In this document: positions 52,499 to 61,728 of the stretch, piece by piece
How the letters are laid out: each line of letters begins with the position of its first letter
Numbering within the stretch: position 1 is the first letter of the stretch
Assembly: GCA_035623335.1 (NCBI GenBank)
Contig: DASPTQ010000253.1
Coordinates: 92,533-156,532 of the forward strand
DNA: 64,000 bases
Source: JAFAGX01 sp035623335
GTDB lineage: Bacteria > Acidobacteriota > Terriglobia > Terriglobales > Acidobacteriaceae
Reading direction: 5' to 3'
The notes under the pieces: generated by a model
Told to the model about the DNA's origin: nothing
The model's input: only the letters and a program-made list of their open reading frames with translations
The model's database searches: none
Position numbers and translations under genes: made by a program

Positions 52499-54193
52499 AT
52501 GAGAGCCGCAATCACATTCTTGACGATCGCCGTCACCGGCTACCTTTGGGCGCAATCGAAGCCCGCCGCAGATCTGATCATTTCGAATGCCAACGTTTGG
52601 ACCGGAGATGACGCTCAACCCAAGGCGCAGGCGGTTGCCGTGCTTGGAGCAAGGATTGTTTCCGTTGGTTCCAATGCCGAGGTTGCCCTTTGGCGCGGCG
52701 CCAATACGAAGGTCTTGGATGCCAACGGCAAGCTGCTCCTGCCGGGTTTCAATGATGCCCATGTCCATTTCGTGAGCGGCGGCGCGCAGCTCGACAGCGT
52801 TCAACTCAATGACGTCACCAGTACCAGGGAGTTCGTTCGTCGGATCGCCGAACAGGCAAAGAAGACGCCGAAGGGTGAATGGATCCTTGGGGGCGATTGG
52901 GACGAGACCAAGTGGAACCCACCCAACCTGCCGACCAAGGAGATGATCGATCCGGTCACGCCGGACAATCCGGTACTCCTCAGCCGCTACGATGGGCATT
53001 CGGTGCTGGCGAATTCACGGGCGCTGCAGCTGGCCGGGATCACGGGGCAGACACCCGATCCTCCTGGCGGAACGATCGTCCGCGATGCCCAGGGCAACCC
53101 AACCGGTGACCTGAAGGACGCCGCGCTAGATGAGGCTTACAAGGCGGTCCCGCCCCCTGCGCATGATCAACGTTTACGCGCCGTGAAGCGTGCGCTCGAG
53201 CATGCCGCTTCGCTGGGAGTGACCAGCGTGCAGGACATGAATCCGGAGTACGGCGACGTGGCCGTCTTTTCTGAGCTCCTGCAGACGGGCGAGTTGACTA
53301 CGCGCATCTATGCGGCGCCGCTCATTACCGAGGTAGACGATCAGGCAAAGATCGGAATTCGCCACGCATTCGGGGGATCTTACTTGCGGATCGGCGCGGT
53401 GAAAGCATATGCCGACGGATCGCTCGGCTCGCGGACAGCGTACTTTTTCGATCCATTTTCCGACCAGCCGGAAAATCGCGGCTTGCTTTCCAGTGAGATG
53501 CAACCCATTTCCCTGATGCGAGACCGCATGATGAAGGCCGATGCCGCCGGGCTGCAGATCTGCACCCACGCCATTGGCGACCAGGCAATCTCGATCACTC
53601 TCGATTTATACACCGACGTGGTCAAGGCGCACCGCGGGGCTGAGCGGCGGTTCCGCATCGAGCATGCGCAGCACATGGCAGAAAAGGATTTCGCGCGCTT
53701 TGCCCAGCTCGACGTTATTGCCTCGGTTCAGCCCTATCACGCCATTGATGACGGACGCTGGGCCGAAGCCCGCATCGGGCATGACCGCGCCAGCCGCACC
53801 TATGCCTTTCGAACCTTTCTGAACCACGGTGTGCATCTGGCCTTCGGGACCGACTGGGATGTGGCCCCGTTGAATCCCCTGCTAACCGTATACGCAGCCG
53901 TCACGCGGGCGACCTTAGACGGGAAAAATCCGCAAGGATGGTTCCCCGAGCAGAAGCTCAGCGTGGAGGAGGCAGTTCATGCCTACACCATGGGATCCGC
54001 GTATGCCGAATTTCAAGAGAAGGAAAAAGGTTCGATCACCGTGGGAAAGCTGGCCGATATGGTTGTGTTGAGTGACGACATTTTTTCGATTGATCCGGTC
54101 AAGATCCGCGACGTAAAGGCGTTGAAAACGATCGTGGGTGGCAAGGTGATTTGGGATCCGGAGCGAAAGATACCCTACTCGACCGCATTCTAG
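52499..54193 (+). CDS. Exported amidohydrolase (YtcJ-like, amidohydrolase 3)
   Basis: 564 residues from ATG 52499, with GAAGGGG just before it, opening with a short signal-like stretch (MRAAITFLTIAVTGYLWAQS). Metal-site elements: HVH in GFNDAHVHFVSGG, His in ICTHAIGDQAI, HAQH in FRIEHAQHMAEK, and Asp in LAFGTDWDVAPLNPL, matching the YtcJ family. The C-terminus carries the usual return strand (GSITVGKLADMVVLSDD). The substrate is unknown. A second exported amidohydrolase gene lies at 39109-40518. Confidence 0.87.
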   Translation: MRAAITFLTIAVTGYLWAQSKPAADLIISNANVWTGDDAQPKAQAVAVLGARIVSVGSNAEVALWRGANTKVLDANGKLLLPGFNDAHVHFVSGGAQLDSVQLNDVTSTREFVRRIAEQAKKTPKGEWILGGDWDETKWNPPNLPTKEMIDPVTPDNPVLLSRYDGHSVLANSRALQLAGITGQTPDPPGGTIVRDAQGNPTGDLKDAALDEAYKAVPPPAHDQRLRAVKRALEHAASLGVTSVQDMNPEYGDVAVFSELLQTGELTTRIYAAPLITEVDDQAKIGIRHAFGGSYLRIGAVKAYADGSLGSRTAYFFDPFSDQPENRGLLSSEMQPISLMRDRMMKADAAGLQICTHAIGDQAISITLDLYTDVVKAHRGAERRFRIEHAQHMAEKDFARFAQLDVIASVQPYHAIDDGRWAEARIGHDRASRTYAFRTFLNHGVHLAFGTDWDVAPLNPLLTVYAAVTRATLDGKNPQGWFPEQKLSVEEAVHAYTMGSAYAEFQEKEKGSITVGKLADMVVLSDDIFSIDPVKIRDVKALKTIVGGKVIWDPERKIPYSTAF

Positions 54194-54389
54194 GATTCTG
54201 TGCCGGGAGGAACCGCCGCTCTCTTCTCCCATCCAGACGGCAACAAGGACACCCGGTGACCTTACCCGTGCGCGTGCTGCAGAAAACAGAGCCGGGGTTG
54301 ATGGCAGAGAAGAATAGGTCGGCCGGCGAACGTCGAACGTCGAATGAGGTTGGTGTCTTTCTGTGGGAACAGCTGACTGGAAGCGCCGG

Positions 54390-54746
54390 TTACTTGGGGC
54401 CCGAAGCTGAGGCGCTCTTAGCGGGAACCTTTCCGTGCAATTCGTCGATCAGTATTTCAAGTGCCTTCCAGTCCTCTACGGTAGCACCATTCGTGAACGC
54501 GATTCCGAGGCCGCCCTCGTCGCGGCGCTGCACCACCCCCCAAAGATCCACACGCAGGTCGGCGGTCTGCACCAGAATGCGAACCCTGGCTTTTACCGGA
54601 GTCTCTCGCGGCGTTTCGAGGTAACATCCGCTGAGACTGATATTTTTCAACTTGGCCAACACTACCGCGTCACTGGCACCCTCTCGCAAGACCACAGTGG
54701 TAGCCAGAGCGAATCGTGGGTGCGACAGTTTGGGTGGGGTATTCAT
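54390..54746 (-). CDS. PilZ-domain protein with incomplete c-di-GMP motif
   Basis: 118 residues of PilZ type: HPRFALATTVVLREGASDAV, LKNISLSGCYLETP and VVQRRDEGGLGIAF. The (D/N)xSxxG motif is kept (NISLSG), but the RxxxR motif shows only the first Arg (RFALA), so cyclic di-GMP binding is doubtful. The family acts in pilus, motility or polysaccharide control. It stands alone, away from the pil cluster. Confidence 0.8.
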   Translation of the reverse strand: MNTPPKLSHPRFALATTVVLREGASDAVVLAKLKNISLSGCYLETPRETPVKARVRILVQTADLRVDLWGVVQRRDEGGLGIAFTNGATVEDWKALEILIDELHGKVPAKSASASGPK

Positions 54747-54885
54747 GCTGGTTCTAGCTATCTCCGACCCTATAGGAGCCTATGGCTGGGGGCAAATTAC
54801 CTTAGTCACTAGCGGTCCTGAGCACGCAGTGCTCCTAAGGTTCTCCGCTACTATTTTCTCTATGGGTTGGTGAATGCGGCGAGGA

Positions 54886-56187
54886 TCAGCTTTCCGCACG
54901 CAGGAGATCGGCTACGGTTTCGCGGCGCCGGATCACTTTCATCGACTTTCTATCAATTAAGATCTCCGCCGCGCGCGGCCGCGAGTTGTAATTCGAAGCG
55001 AGCACCATCCCATAGGCGCCAACGTCCATAATGGCCAAGAGTTCCCCCTCCCCAACCACGGGCAGCTCTCGATCGCGAGCAAAGAAGTCTCCGCTTTCGC
55101 ACACCGGGCCGACCACATCTACCGTTTCGGTGTTCCTGCCGTTGCCGCACACCGCAGCGATCCTGTGATAGGCGCCATACAGGGAGGGTCGTAGCAAATC
55201 GTTCATGGCAGCATCCACGATCAGGAACTTCTTTCCGTTGTTGCGTTTCCGGTAGAGCACCTTGGTGATCAAAATGCCAGCAGGGCCGACAATCGATCGG
55301 CCAGGCTCAAGCAGCAAGTGTAGGGCAAGATCCCGGAGAGGTGGGAGCACCGCCTGCGCGTAGCTCCGAGCCCGGGCAGCAAAGTTGGACGTATTTTCAT
55401 GTTCGTAATCAATACCCAGACCTCCGCCGGCATCCACATAGCGGATGGCATGGCCTTGCGCCCTCAACTTTCGGACGAGGTCGGCAACTCTCTCCATCGT
55501 TTCCGCGAACGGCTGCACCTCCGTGATCTGCGAGCCGATATGAACGCTCACACCGGCAATTCTCAGGTGCTTGTTCTGGGAAGCGTCGCCATACAGGCGG
55601 GTCGCTTCGACGATGGGAACACCAAATTTGTGCTGATGGAGTCCGGTCGCGATATAGGGATGCGTGTCGGCGGGCACATCGGGATTGACCCGTAACGCGA
55701 CCGGCGCAGTTTTGTTGAGTCGGGCGGCGCAAGCCGCCACGAGATGCAATTCCGATTCGCTCTCCACGTTGAACAGCAAGACGCCAGCCCGGAGAGCCTG
55801 CTCGATCTCCTGCGACGTCTTGCCGACACCTGAGTAGACGGTCTTCTTGGCGGCGGATGGGCTCACGCGCACGACACGCTGCAGCTCTCCGCCCGAGACG
55901 ACGTCGAAACCGCATCCTGTCTGCTTGAGAAGTCGCAGTATTCCGAGATTGGAGTTGGCCTTGACGGAATAGCAGAGGGTATGAGGAATGTCACGAAAGG
56001 CCTGTTCGAAACCCTCGACACGAGCTCGGATCGTGCTCGCAGAATAGACATATACGGGTGTGCCAAATCGCTCGACGACGCGCGGGAGCGGAACCTGGTC
56101 GCAGTGGAGAACGCAGGCTGGACTTGGCTTCTTCCCCTGGGCAAGATAGCAGAACCCAGGCTGGTGGTGGCGCGCGCGTTCCTTCAC
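54886..56187 (-). CDS. lysA: Diaminopimelate decarboxylase
   Basis: 433 residues. Start is GTG at 56187, overlapping the preceding stop (GTGA). PLP-lysine region CYSVKANSNLGILRLL, GCGFDVVSGGEL, HIGSQITEVQPFAETMERVA, YVDAGGGLGIDYEH, and the subunit-interface Cys in GPVCESGDFFARDREL. It makes L-lysine from meso-DAP. Unusually it is translationally coupled to a GAF-SpoIIE phosphatase. Confidence 0.95.
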   Translation of the reverse strand: MKERARHHQPGFCYLAQGKKPSPACVLHCDQVPLPRVVERFGTPVYVYSASTIRARVEGFEQAFRDIPHTLCYSVKANSNLGILRLLKQTGCGFDVVSGGELQRVVRVSPSAAKKTVYSGVGKTSQEIEQALRAGVLLFNVESESELHLVAACAARLNKTAPVALRVNPDVPADTHPYIATGLHQHKFGVPIVEATRLYGDASQNKHLRIAGVSVHIGSQITEVQPFAETMERVADLVRKLRAQGHAIRYVDAGGGLGIDYEHENTSNFAARARSYAQAVLPPLRDLALHLLLEPGRSIVGPAGILITKVLYRKRNNGKKFLIVDAAMNDLLRPSLYGAYHRIAAVCGNGRNTETVDVVGPVCESGDFFARDRELPVVGEGELLAIMDVGAYGMVLASNYNSRPRAAEILIDRKSMKVIRRRETVADLLRAES

Positions 56188-57950
56188 TCGCGTTTCCCAG
56201 GATCGTCCTTGACCCGCATCACCACTACCGTCTGATCATCGAAGGCCTCGGCTCCGGCGGCATGATCCGCCACGGCTGTGAAGATGGCCTGAACCACGGA
56301 AGCGGCCGGCAGCTTTGCATTGTGAGCAATGATCTCCTCCAGCCGTCCCCGTCCGAACAAGTCCCCTCCCTGGTTGCGGGCGTCGATGATTCCATCGCTG
56401 AAAAACACGAACATGTCTCCAGGCTTGGCCTCAAAACCGAACTCTTCATACTCGGCCTCATCGAACAATCCCAACGGTATGCCCGTCGCCTCGATGATCT
56501 CGGTCTTGCCGTCATGACAATGGATTGGCCGGGGCAGGCCGGAATTGGCCACGCGCAAAGAGCGTTGATCGTCATCCCACACGGCGTAAATCAAAGAGAC
56601 GAACTGGCCATCGATGCGGCGTTCGCTGAGAGAGAAGTTCACCGTCGCCAACATCTCCGCGGGTGACGGTTCGATGGGTGCATGGGAGCGCAGAATACCA
56701 CTGACCAGCGCAGCATAGATCGCCGCCGCTGCCCCCTTTCCGCTGACATCGCCGACCACGATGGCTGTTCGATTCAGCGAGTAGCTGACAAAATCATAGA
56801 GGTCACCGCCAATGGCTCGCGCCGGCACGAACGTGGCGGCAAGGTCCAGGTGCCCAATCTTGGGCAGGGCGGGCGGCAGCAGTCGGAACTGAAGCTCGCG
56901 CGCCATCGCTAAGTCCTGCTCTAACCGTCTCTCCTGCCGGGCAACCTGCTCGTAGAGCTGTGCATTTTCGATGGCAATCGCAATCTGAGCGGCCAAAGTG
57001 GTCACGGTTCGCTTGTGATCGTCGGTAAAGAAGCCGCGGCGCGTGTGCTCGAGATCGAGTACACCAATCACCTTATCCTGGTAAACCAGGGGTACCGCGA
57101 GTTCGGAGCGGGTCTCCGGATTGAGCGCGATGTAGCGCGGATCCTTGGTGACGTCGGCCACCAAAACGGCTTCCTTATGCTCGACGGCATAACCCACCAC
57201 ACCTTGCTTGATCGAGATTTCGTGCTTGCGTTGAATATTTTCGCGAAAGCGCAGGGAGAATCGGTGTTGTAGCTTAAGTCCCGTCGAATCGAGCAGCAGA
57301 ATGCTGAACATCTGATAGTCGATCAACCGGTTCAGCAGCTCGGCGATGCGCTTCAGGAGCTCATCGAGATTGAGAATAGAGGTTAGCTCGCGGGCAATCT
57401 CATTCAGCAGTACCAGGGTGCGAGCTTGACGGCTCATGCGCGTGTAAAGACGGGCGTTTTCGATCCCCACGGCCATGCGGGAAGCGATCAAGGTCAGCAG
57501 CCGTTTATGTTGCTCGGTAAAGTAGTTTGGTTGTCTGGACTCGAGGTTCATGACGCCGATGAGCTGATTCTTGATTATCAAGGGCACGGCCAGCTCGGAG
57601 CGAACATTGGCGGCGCCGGAGATGTATCGTGGATCTTCGGAAACGTCGCCCACCAAAACCGCTTCGCGGTTCAGGGCCGCCAGGCCGGTTACACCCTCCC
57701 CGACCTTGACGCGGATGCGTTCGGCCACCTCCCGGGTGTAGCCCACCTGGAAACGGATGCGCAATTCCTGAATCTTGTCATTCAGCAAAAGTATGGCGAA
57801 GATTTCGTAGTCGATGACTTTGCGCACTAGTTCGGCCACCCGGCGAAGGGTGGTGTCGAGGTCGAGGGTGGTGTTCACCACATCGGCCACTTCCACCAGA
57901 AGGGCGTCTACGTTCGACTGAAGATCCGGTACCGGCTCCACGATTTCCAC
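56184..57950 (-). CDS. GAF-GAF-SpoIIE (PP2C-type) serine phosphatase
   Basis: 588 residues. Two GAF domains (about 20-165 with EIFAILLLNDKIQELRIRFQ, and 185-345 with MFSILLLDSTGLKLQHRFSL) are followed by a PP2C/SpoIIE domain (AMARELQFRLLPPALPKIGH; AIGGDLYDFVSYSLNRTAIV; VVGDVSGKGAAAAIYAALVS; FFSDGIIDARN). It is an RsbU-like regulator, dephosphorylating an anti-sigma antagonist in known systems; no anti-sigma or STAS partner is adjacent. The GAF ligands are unknown. Confidence 0.9.
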   Translation of the reverse strand: MEIVEPVPDLQSNVDALLVEVADVVNTTLDLDTTLRRVAELVRKVIDYEIFAILLLNDKIQELRIRFQVGYTREVAERIRVKVGEGVTGLAALNREAVLVGDVSEDPRYISGAANVRSELAVPLIIKNQLIGVMNLESRQPNYFTEQHKRLLTLIASRMAVGIENARLYTRMSRQARTLVLLNEIARELTSILNLDELLKRIAELLNRLIDYQMFSILLLDSTGLKLQHRFSLRFRENIQRKHEISIKQGVVGYAVEHKEAVLVADVTKDPRYIALNPETRSELAVPLVYQDKVIGVLDLEHTRRGFFTDDHKRTVTTLAAQIAIAIENAQLYEQVARQERRLEQDLAMARELQFRLLPPALPKIGHLDLAATFVPARAIGGDLYDFVSYSLNRTAIVVGDVSGKGAAAAIYAALVSGILRSHAPIEPSPAEMLATVNFSLSERRIDGQFVSLIYAVWDDDQRSLRVANSGLPRPIHCHDGKTEIIEATGIPLGLFDEAEYEEFGFEAKPGDMFVFFSDGIIDARNQGGDLFGRGRLEEIIAHNAKLPAASVVQAIFTAVADHAAGAEAFDDQTVVVMRVKDDPGKRE

Positions 57951-58011
57951 GTTTCTATGATATCAGCCAGTTCTTTCCGGCTTGTCTCCGCGAAACTCCG
58001 GTCACCAGAGC

Positions 58012-58575
58012 TCAACCTGACCGGGGTACGACGCAAATATCCGGCAAATTTCGATATTTTTCTGCGTAATCCAGCCCATAGCCCACCACGAATTCGTCGG
58101 GAATTTTGAAGCCGACATACTCGGCTTCAATGGGCTGTTTTCTGCGGGAAGGTTTATCGAGCAGGGCGGCGATGCGCAAGGCCTTCGGCTGGTGCGCCAG
58201 CAGGATTTTCTTCAGATAAGAGAGGGTAAGCCCGGTATCGAGGATGTCTTCCACCAGGATTACGTTGCGGTCCTTCATGGATTGGTCGACGTCTTTGGTG
58301 AGCCGCACTTCCCCCGTGGAGTCCCACCCGCTCTTAAGCTCTTGCGCCGGGCTTGGACGATTGCCGTAGCTCGAGACACCGATGAAGTCGAAGGTAGAGT
58401 CCAATTGCACATGTCGTGTCAGATCGCTGAGGAAGATGGCGGCACCCTTGAGCACACCCACGAACATTACCGTCTGTCCCTGGAAGTCGCGAGTGATTTC
58501 TGCTCCCATGTCGGCCACACGCTGCGCGATCTGGTCGCGGGGTATGAGGATTCTGAGTTGGTTCACGGGGACCAT
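58012..58575 (-). CDS. hpt: Hypoxanthine-guanine phosphoribosyltransferase
   Basis: 187 residues. PRPP-binding signature NVILVEDILDTGLTLSYLKK, VLKGAAIFLSDLTRH, and the base-contact KQPIEAEYVGFKIPDEFVVG YGLDYAEKYR region, all typical of Hpt. It salvages purines. It follows the phosphatase gene upstream region with 61 bases between and is transcribed the same way. Confidence 0.95.
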   Translation of the reverse strand: MVPVNQLRILIPRDQIAQRVADMGAEITRDFQGQTVMFVGVLKGAAIFLSDLTRHVQLDSTFDFIGVSSYGNRPSPAQELKSGWDSTGEVRLTKDVDQSMKDRNVILVEDILDTGLTLSYLKKILLAHQPKALRIAALLDKPSRRKQPIEAEYVGFKIPDEFVVGYGLDYAEKYRNLPDICVVPRSG

Positions 58576-58889
58576 CTTAAACTAGATTCGACTGGGCCTT
58601 CGCATCCGTCTCGAGCCTTGCCGCCGGGGGGAGCTGTCCTTGCCCGCGGCGGGGGTAGAGGGCAAACCCAGACCCTCGCCTGTCCGCGCGGCGAGTGCTC
58701 CATGGCAAGGTTGATGTCACAGGGTAGCTGGTCCGCGCCGCCGCACAGCCGAAAGCGGCTGTCCCTAGATAAAGCTCCATCCCGTCGCTGCAACCAACGC
58801 GGCGACAAGGATGGGGCAACCGCATCGGATGAGTGAGCCTCGCTCGCCAACGATTCCCGAAGGATCTTTCCTCACCCCCGGCCTTTCAT
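58576..58889. other. Intergenic region between hpt and the M56 gene
   Basis: 314 bases, GC-rich. I found no coding frame with recognisable features and no clean terminator or promoter; a promoter for hpt is expected near its right end of the gene (58576-58650). Confidence 0.4.
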
Positions 58890-60797
58890 CTAGTTTTCTG
58901 TGGGTTTTTCGATGTGGTCGATGATGAGCACGGGCGTGGGAGCCGTTTGCGGTTCGAGTTTCAGGCCAAGCTGATCTTGCATCGCCGTCATGAGTGACGA
59001 GGGCGACTCTGTATTGTCGAAGGATTGGCTCTCGGTTGCATTCGGTGATTGGTCGGCACCGCCTTTCCATTGCAGGTTGAAGTTATAGTTGCCTGTCAGT
59101 CCGGTTTTGTCGACGACAGCGACGCCAAGCTGGCGCGAGAGCTGGCGGGCGAAATCGGAAATGGAAACGCCTTGAGCGTTCAAGGAGACGACCTGATCTT
59201 CTCCCATTTGCATGCGCATGAGGTGCGTTCCCTCAGGCTGGCCGTTGGGTCCAACCTTGACGCCTTGCATGAAGACCTGTGCACCTGCGCCAGGAGCGGC
59301 CGCTGTGACGGCTTCACTGTCAACGGATGGCGAGGGCTGGAGCCTCGATCCGCCTTCAGAAACCACGAGCGCATAACTCTGCAGCAAGCGGGCTTCCTTG
59401 TGCAGCGTAAGCTTGGCGCGATCGGCGAGGAGAGTTCGCAGAAGCTTCTGGACCTGGGTGCGGTCGGGCGGAAATGCGGGCCTAGTGGAATCGGAATTGC
59501 CGAGTTTGGCCTGAATGTCGAAGGTTGAGGAGTTCAGCCAGTCAGGGCCGCCGATGATCTGATTTGACTGCACATCGTATGCCTCTTCGATTACGGAACG
59601 AAGCGTGACGTTGTTGGCGAAGAAAGTGTCGGGCCCGAACATCATGCGCACCATGGGAGTCTTCGTGCCGGCATAAGTGGGCGTTGGCGCAGATTCCGCG
59701 CTGAGCGTGATGGATACTTTGTCGAATGTGGCGCTGCTTGCGTCTTCGTTTGGCGACTGCGCCCGGCCGGGCGTTGCGCGGGCTGCGCCGACCACGATCG
59801 GGGCGGCGATGGCGAGGGCTCCGGCGACGGCGAAAAGAAGTCTTCTTCTGAGATTAAGTTTGTGTGCGACGTCTTCCGACATAATGTGCACCATCCTTTT
59901 CTTGAGATCGGCTCCAGTGACTCCAGAGACGAACGCGAGCGGCGAGCCCACGCAGAATTCACAGACTTTCAAAATGCTTTCGGCATAGATGCGGCGTTCC
60001 CAGCCGAGTTCGAGAACGGCTTCGTCGCAGGCGCATTCACGCTCTTCGACGAGGCGCGCGCCCATCCACCAGACGAGCGGGTGGAACCAGAAAATGGCTT
60101 CGACAATCATGTGAAGCGCGGCGGTGAGGTTGTCGCGCCGGCGAACGTGCCAGAGTTCGTGCGCGAGGATCGACTCCAGGTGCGGGTTGTCGAGGTGCGC
60201 GGAAATTCCTTTGGGCCAGACGAGAACCGGTCGCGCCGTGCCGAAGATACCGGGCTCGAGGGCAGAGGCAGAGAGAAGAAGATCGACGCGCGGCCGGACT
60301 CCAGTGTTGCGCTCCTGACGGCGTAGTGCCTCGACTTCGCGGCCTTCATGGAGTGGAACCGAACTGCAAAGAGCGATGGAGATTCTTTGCCAGCGCAGCA
60401 GCCATGTGAAAAAAACGACAAGGAATCCGCCGAGCCAGATCGCCAGCAGAATCGCGGGCAGAGCGTGAGTCAGGTGTAACGATGCGATTGGCGCGTGCGA
60501 GAGTGAAGGCGTAGACGCTTGCGTGAAGGGCTGGCTGATTTGTTCGATGACGTAATAGGTGGCGCGCGCGATTGATCCTGGAGTGTGCCAGGAGAATCGA
60601 TATCCGATGGCGACTAGCCAGGAGAAGGGAAGTAGAAACTTCAGCGATGCGATGAGCCAGAGTGTGTAGCGGGCGCGGGCGCGGTTCTTGCGGAGCGTGA
60701 GGGTTAAAAGGCCTGCGCCCACAGCGAAGAGGGTCGACTGCCAGAGATGATTGGCGAGACTGAGCACGATCGAGGTCCATAGTGCGGAGTGAGTCAT
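58890..60797 (-). CDS. M56 (BlaR1-like) metallopeptidase fused to a TIGR03435/DUF3738 domain
   Basis: 635 residues. The N-terminal part has several membrane segments (LFAVGAGLLTLTL; LPAILLAIWLGGFLVVFFTW) and a zinc-protease site HELWH (residues 213-217) with downstream EERECACDEAV, as in BlaR1/MecR1. A membrane helix at about 307-328 leads to an extracytoplasmic C-terminal domain (about 355-625; ITLSAESAPTPTYAG, FFANNVTLRSVIEEAYDVQS, IIGGPDWLNSSTFDIQAKLG, GVSISDFARQLSRQLGVAVV), the DUF3738 pattern. It would sense an external signal and cleave the BlaI-like repressor. It overlaps blaI by 4 bases. It lacks a penicillin-binding sensor domain, so beta-lactam sensing is unlikely. Confidence 0.88.
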   Translation of the reverse strand: MTHSALWTSIVLSLANHLWQSTLFAVGAGLLTLTLRKNRARARYTLWLIASLKFLLPFSWLVAIGYRFSWHTPGSIARATYYVIEQISQPFTQASTPSLSHAPIASLHLTHALPAILLAIWLGGFLVVFFTWLLRWQRISIALCSSVPLHEGREVEALRRQERNTGVRPRVDLLLSASALEPGIFGTARPVLVWPKGISAHLDNPHLESILAHELWHVRRRDNLTAALHMIVEAIFWFHPLVWWMGARLVEERECACDEAVLELGWERRIYAESILKVCEFCVGSPLAFVSGVTGADLKKRMVHIMSEDVAHKLNLRRRLLFAVAGALAIAAPIVVGAARATPGRAQSPNEDASSATFDKVSITLSAESAPTPTYAGTKTPMVRMMFGPDTFFANNVTLRSVIEEAYDVQSNQIIGGPDWLNSSTFDIQAKLGNSDSTRPAFPPDRTQVQKLLRTLLADRAKLTLHKEARLLQSYALVVSEGGSRLQPSPSVDSEAVTAAAPGAGAQVFMQGVKVGPNGQPEGTHLMRMQMGEDQVVSLNAQGVSISDFARQLSRQLGVAVVDKTGLTGNYNFNLQWKGGADQSPNATESQSFDNTESPSSLMTAMQDQLGLKLEPQTAPTPVLIIDHIEKPTEN

Positions 60798-61204
60798 GGC
60801 TTGCCGTCCTTTCCCTGGGTGCGGCCGTTCTTTTCGTTTTCCAGTTTGCGCAGAGTCCTCTCGGCTTCCTTCACGTCGGCGAGCGTGAGTTTACCGGACT
60901 CGATCAGGTGCGCCATGACGGGCTGCGAGCGGCCTCCGAAGAGGGCGAGCAGATCGTCGATCAGGCGGCGTTGCGCGGCGGTGCGCGAGACAGCGGGTTC
61001 GAAGATGTGAAAGTTGCCGACCTTTTTTGCGCGGCGTACGGCCTTTTTCGCTTCCATGCGATACACGGTCGTTTGGATCGTGGTGTAGGCCGGTCGATCT
61101 TTCTCGGGGAACGCCTCCTGAAGTTCGCGGATGGAGGCCTGGCCGTTGGTCCAGAGCGTTTCCATGATGCGAAGTTCGAGTTTGGCCAGCTTGGGATCGG
61201 GCAT
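60794..61204 (-). CDS. BlaI/MecI/CopY-family repressor
   Basis: 136 residues. Winged-helix DNA-binding start (KLAKLELRIMETLWTNGQAS, IRELQEAF, AYTTIQTTVYRMEAKKAVRR) followed by the dimer and cleavage region (AAQRRLIDDLLALFGGRSQP). ATG 61204 is preceded by AGGAGATGA. Its operator lies inside its own promoter (61238-61251). It controls itself and the coupled M56 gene. Confidence 0.93.
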   Translation of the reverse strand: MPDPKLAKLELRIMETLWTNGQASIRELQEAFPEKDRPAYTTIQTTVYRMEAKKAVRRAKKVGNFHIFEPAVSRTAAQRRLIDDLLALFGGRSQPVMAHLIESGKLTLADVKEAERTLRKLENEKNGRTQGKDGKP

Positions 61205-61232
61205 TGGAATTCATCTCCTACCAATGTGGGCA

Positions 61233-61262
61233 GTAATACTACACATGTAGTTGATGTGTCAA
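61233..61262 (-). promoter_or_regulatory. Promoter of the BlaI-M56 operon
   Basis: On the minus strand TTGACA (61262-61257) is perfect and TATTAC (61238-61233) follows after 18 bases. The start codon lies 28 bases further on. Confidence 0.65.
61238..61251. promoter_or_regulatory. BlaI/CopY-type operator
   Basis: ACTACA-CA-TGTAGT is a perfect dyad and contains TACAnnTGTA, the core shared by BlaI, MecI and CopY operators. It sits between the -35 and -10 boxes, so repressor binding would block polymerase. Confidence 0.75.
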
Positions 61263-61728
61263 GTGAGGTTTCGGCGGAAGAAAGTTTCAGCTTCTTCTGC
61301 AAAAGTGCGGCAACAGCAGTGCCCAGGATGGTGGCTCGACGGACACACCGCGTCTAAATAATCACGACAAAGATACATTTGAAGGATGGAGCTGTACCTG
61401 GGTTGTCCCAGAGCCGCTGCCCATACTGTGGTTGCGGGTGATCTGTATCGTGCCTGCTTGAATTGTTTTCTCTCGTTCCCTGTTCGTGGCAAGAGCGCTC
61501 ACTTGATTTAGCGGGAGCCACGGGAGAAGAGGGGTCATGCTGTGAAAATAAAGTTGATCCGGCCAGCTCACGGGTAGTAATTTCTTGCGTCGATTTCATG
61601 GAGGTTCTTCTTCGTCCGTGCTTCTATGCAGCAAGACGGGAGAATCGGACTGCTACAGTTCCAGCTACTCATAAATGGCTTGTAGAATGATGAGCGCGGC
61701 AGGATTCATGCCTCAAAAAGGAGCACAA
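61263..61728. other. Intergenic region, nothing recognised
   Basis: 466 bases between the BlaI promoter and the methyltransferase. Several short open frames on the minus strand have no features. It may carry the methyltransferase promoter, but no clean pair of boxes was seen. Confidence 0.4.

Noticed and set aside
61259..61599. Small minus-strand open frames upstream of BlaI promoter
   Set aside because: Overlapping, short, no ribosome site or domain; judged chance frames in non-coding DNA.
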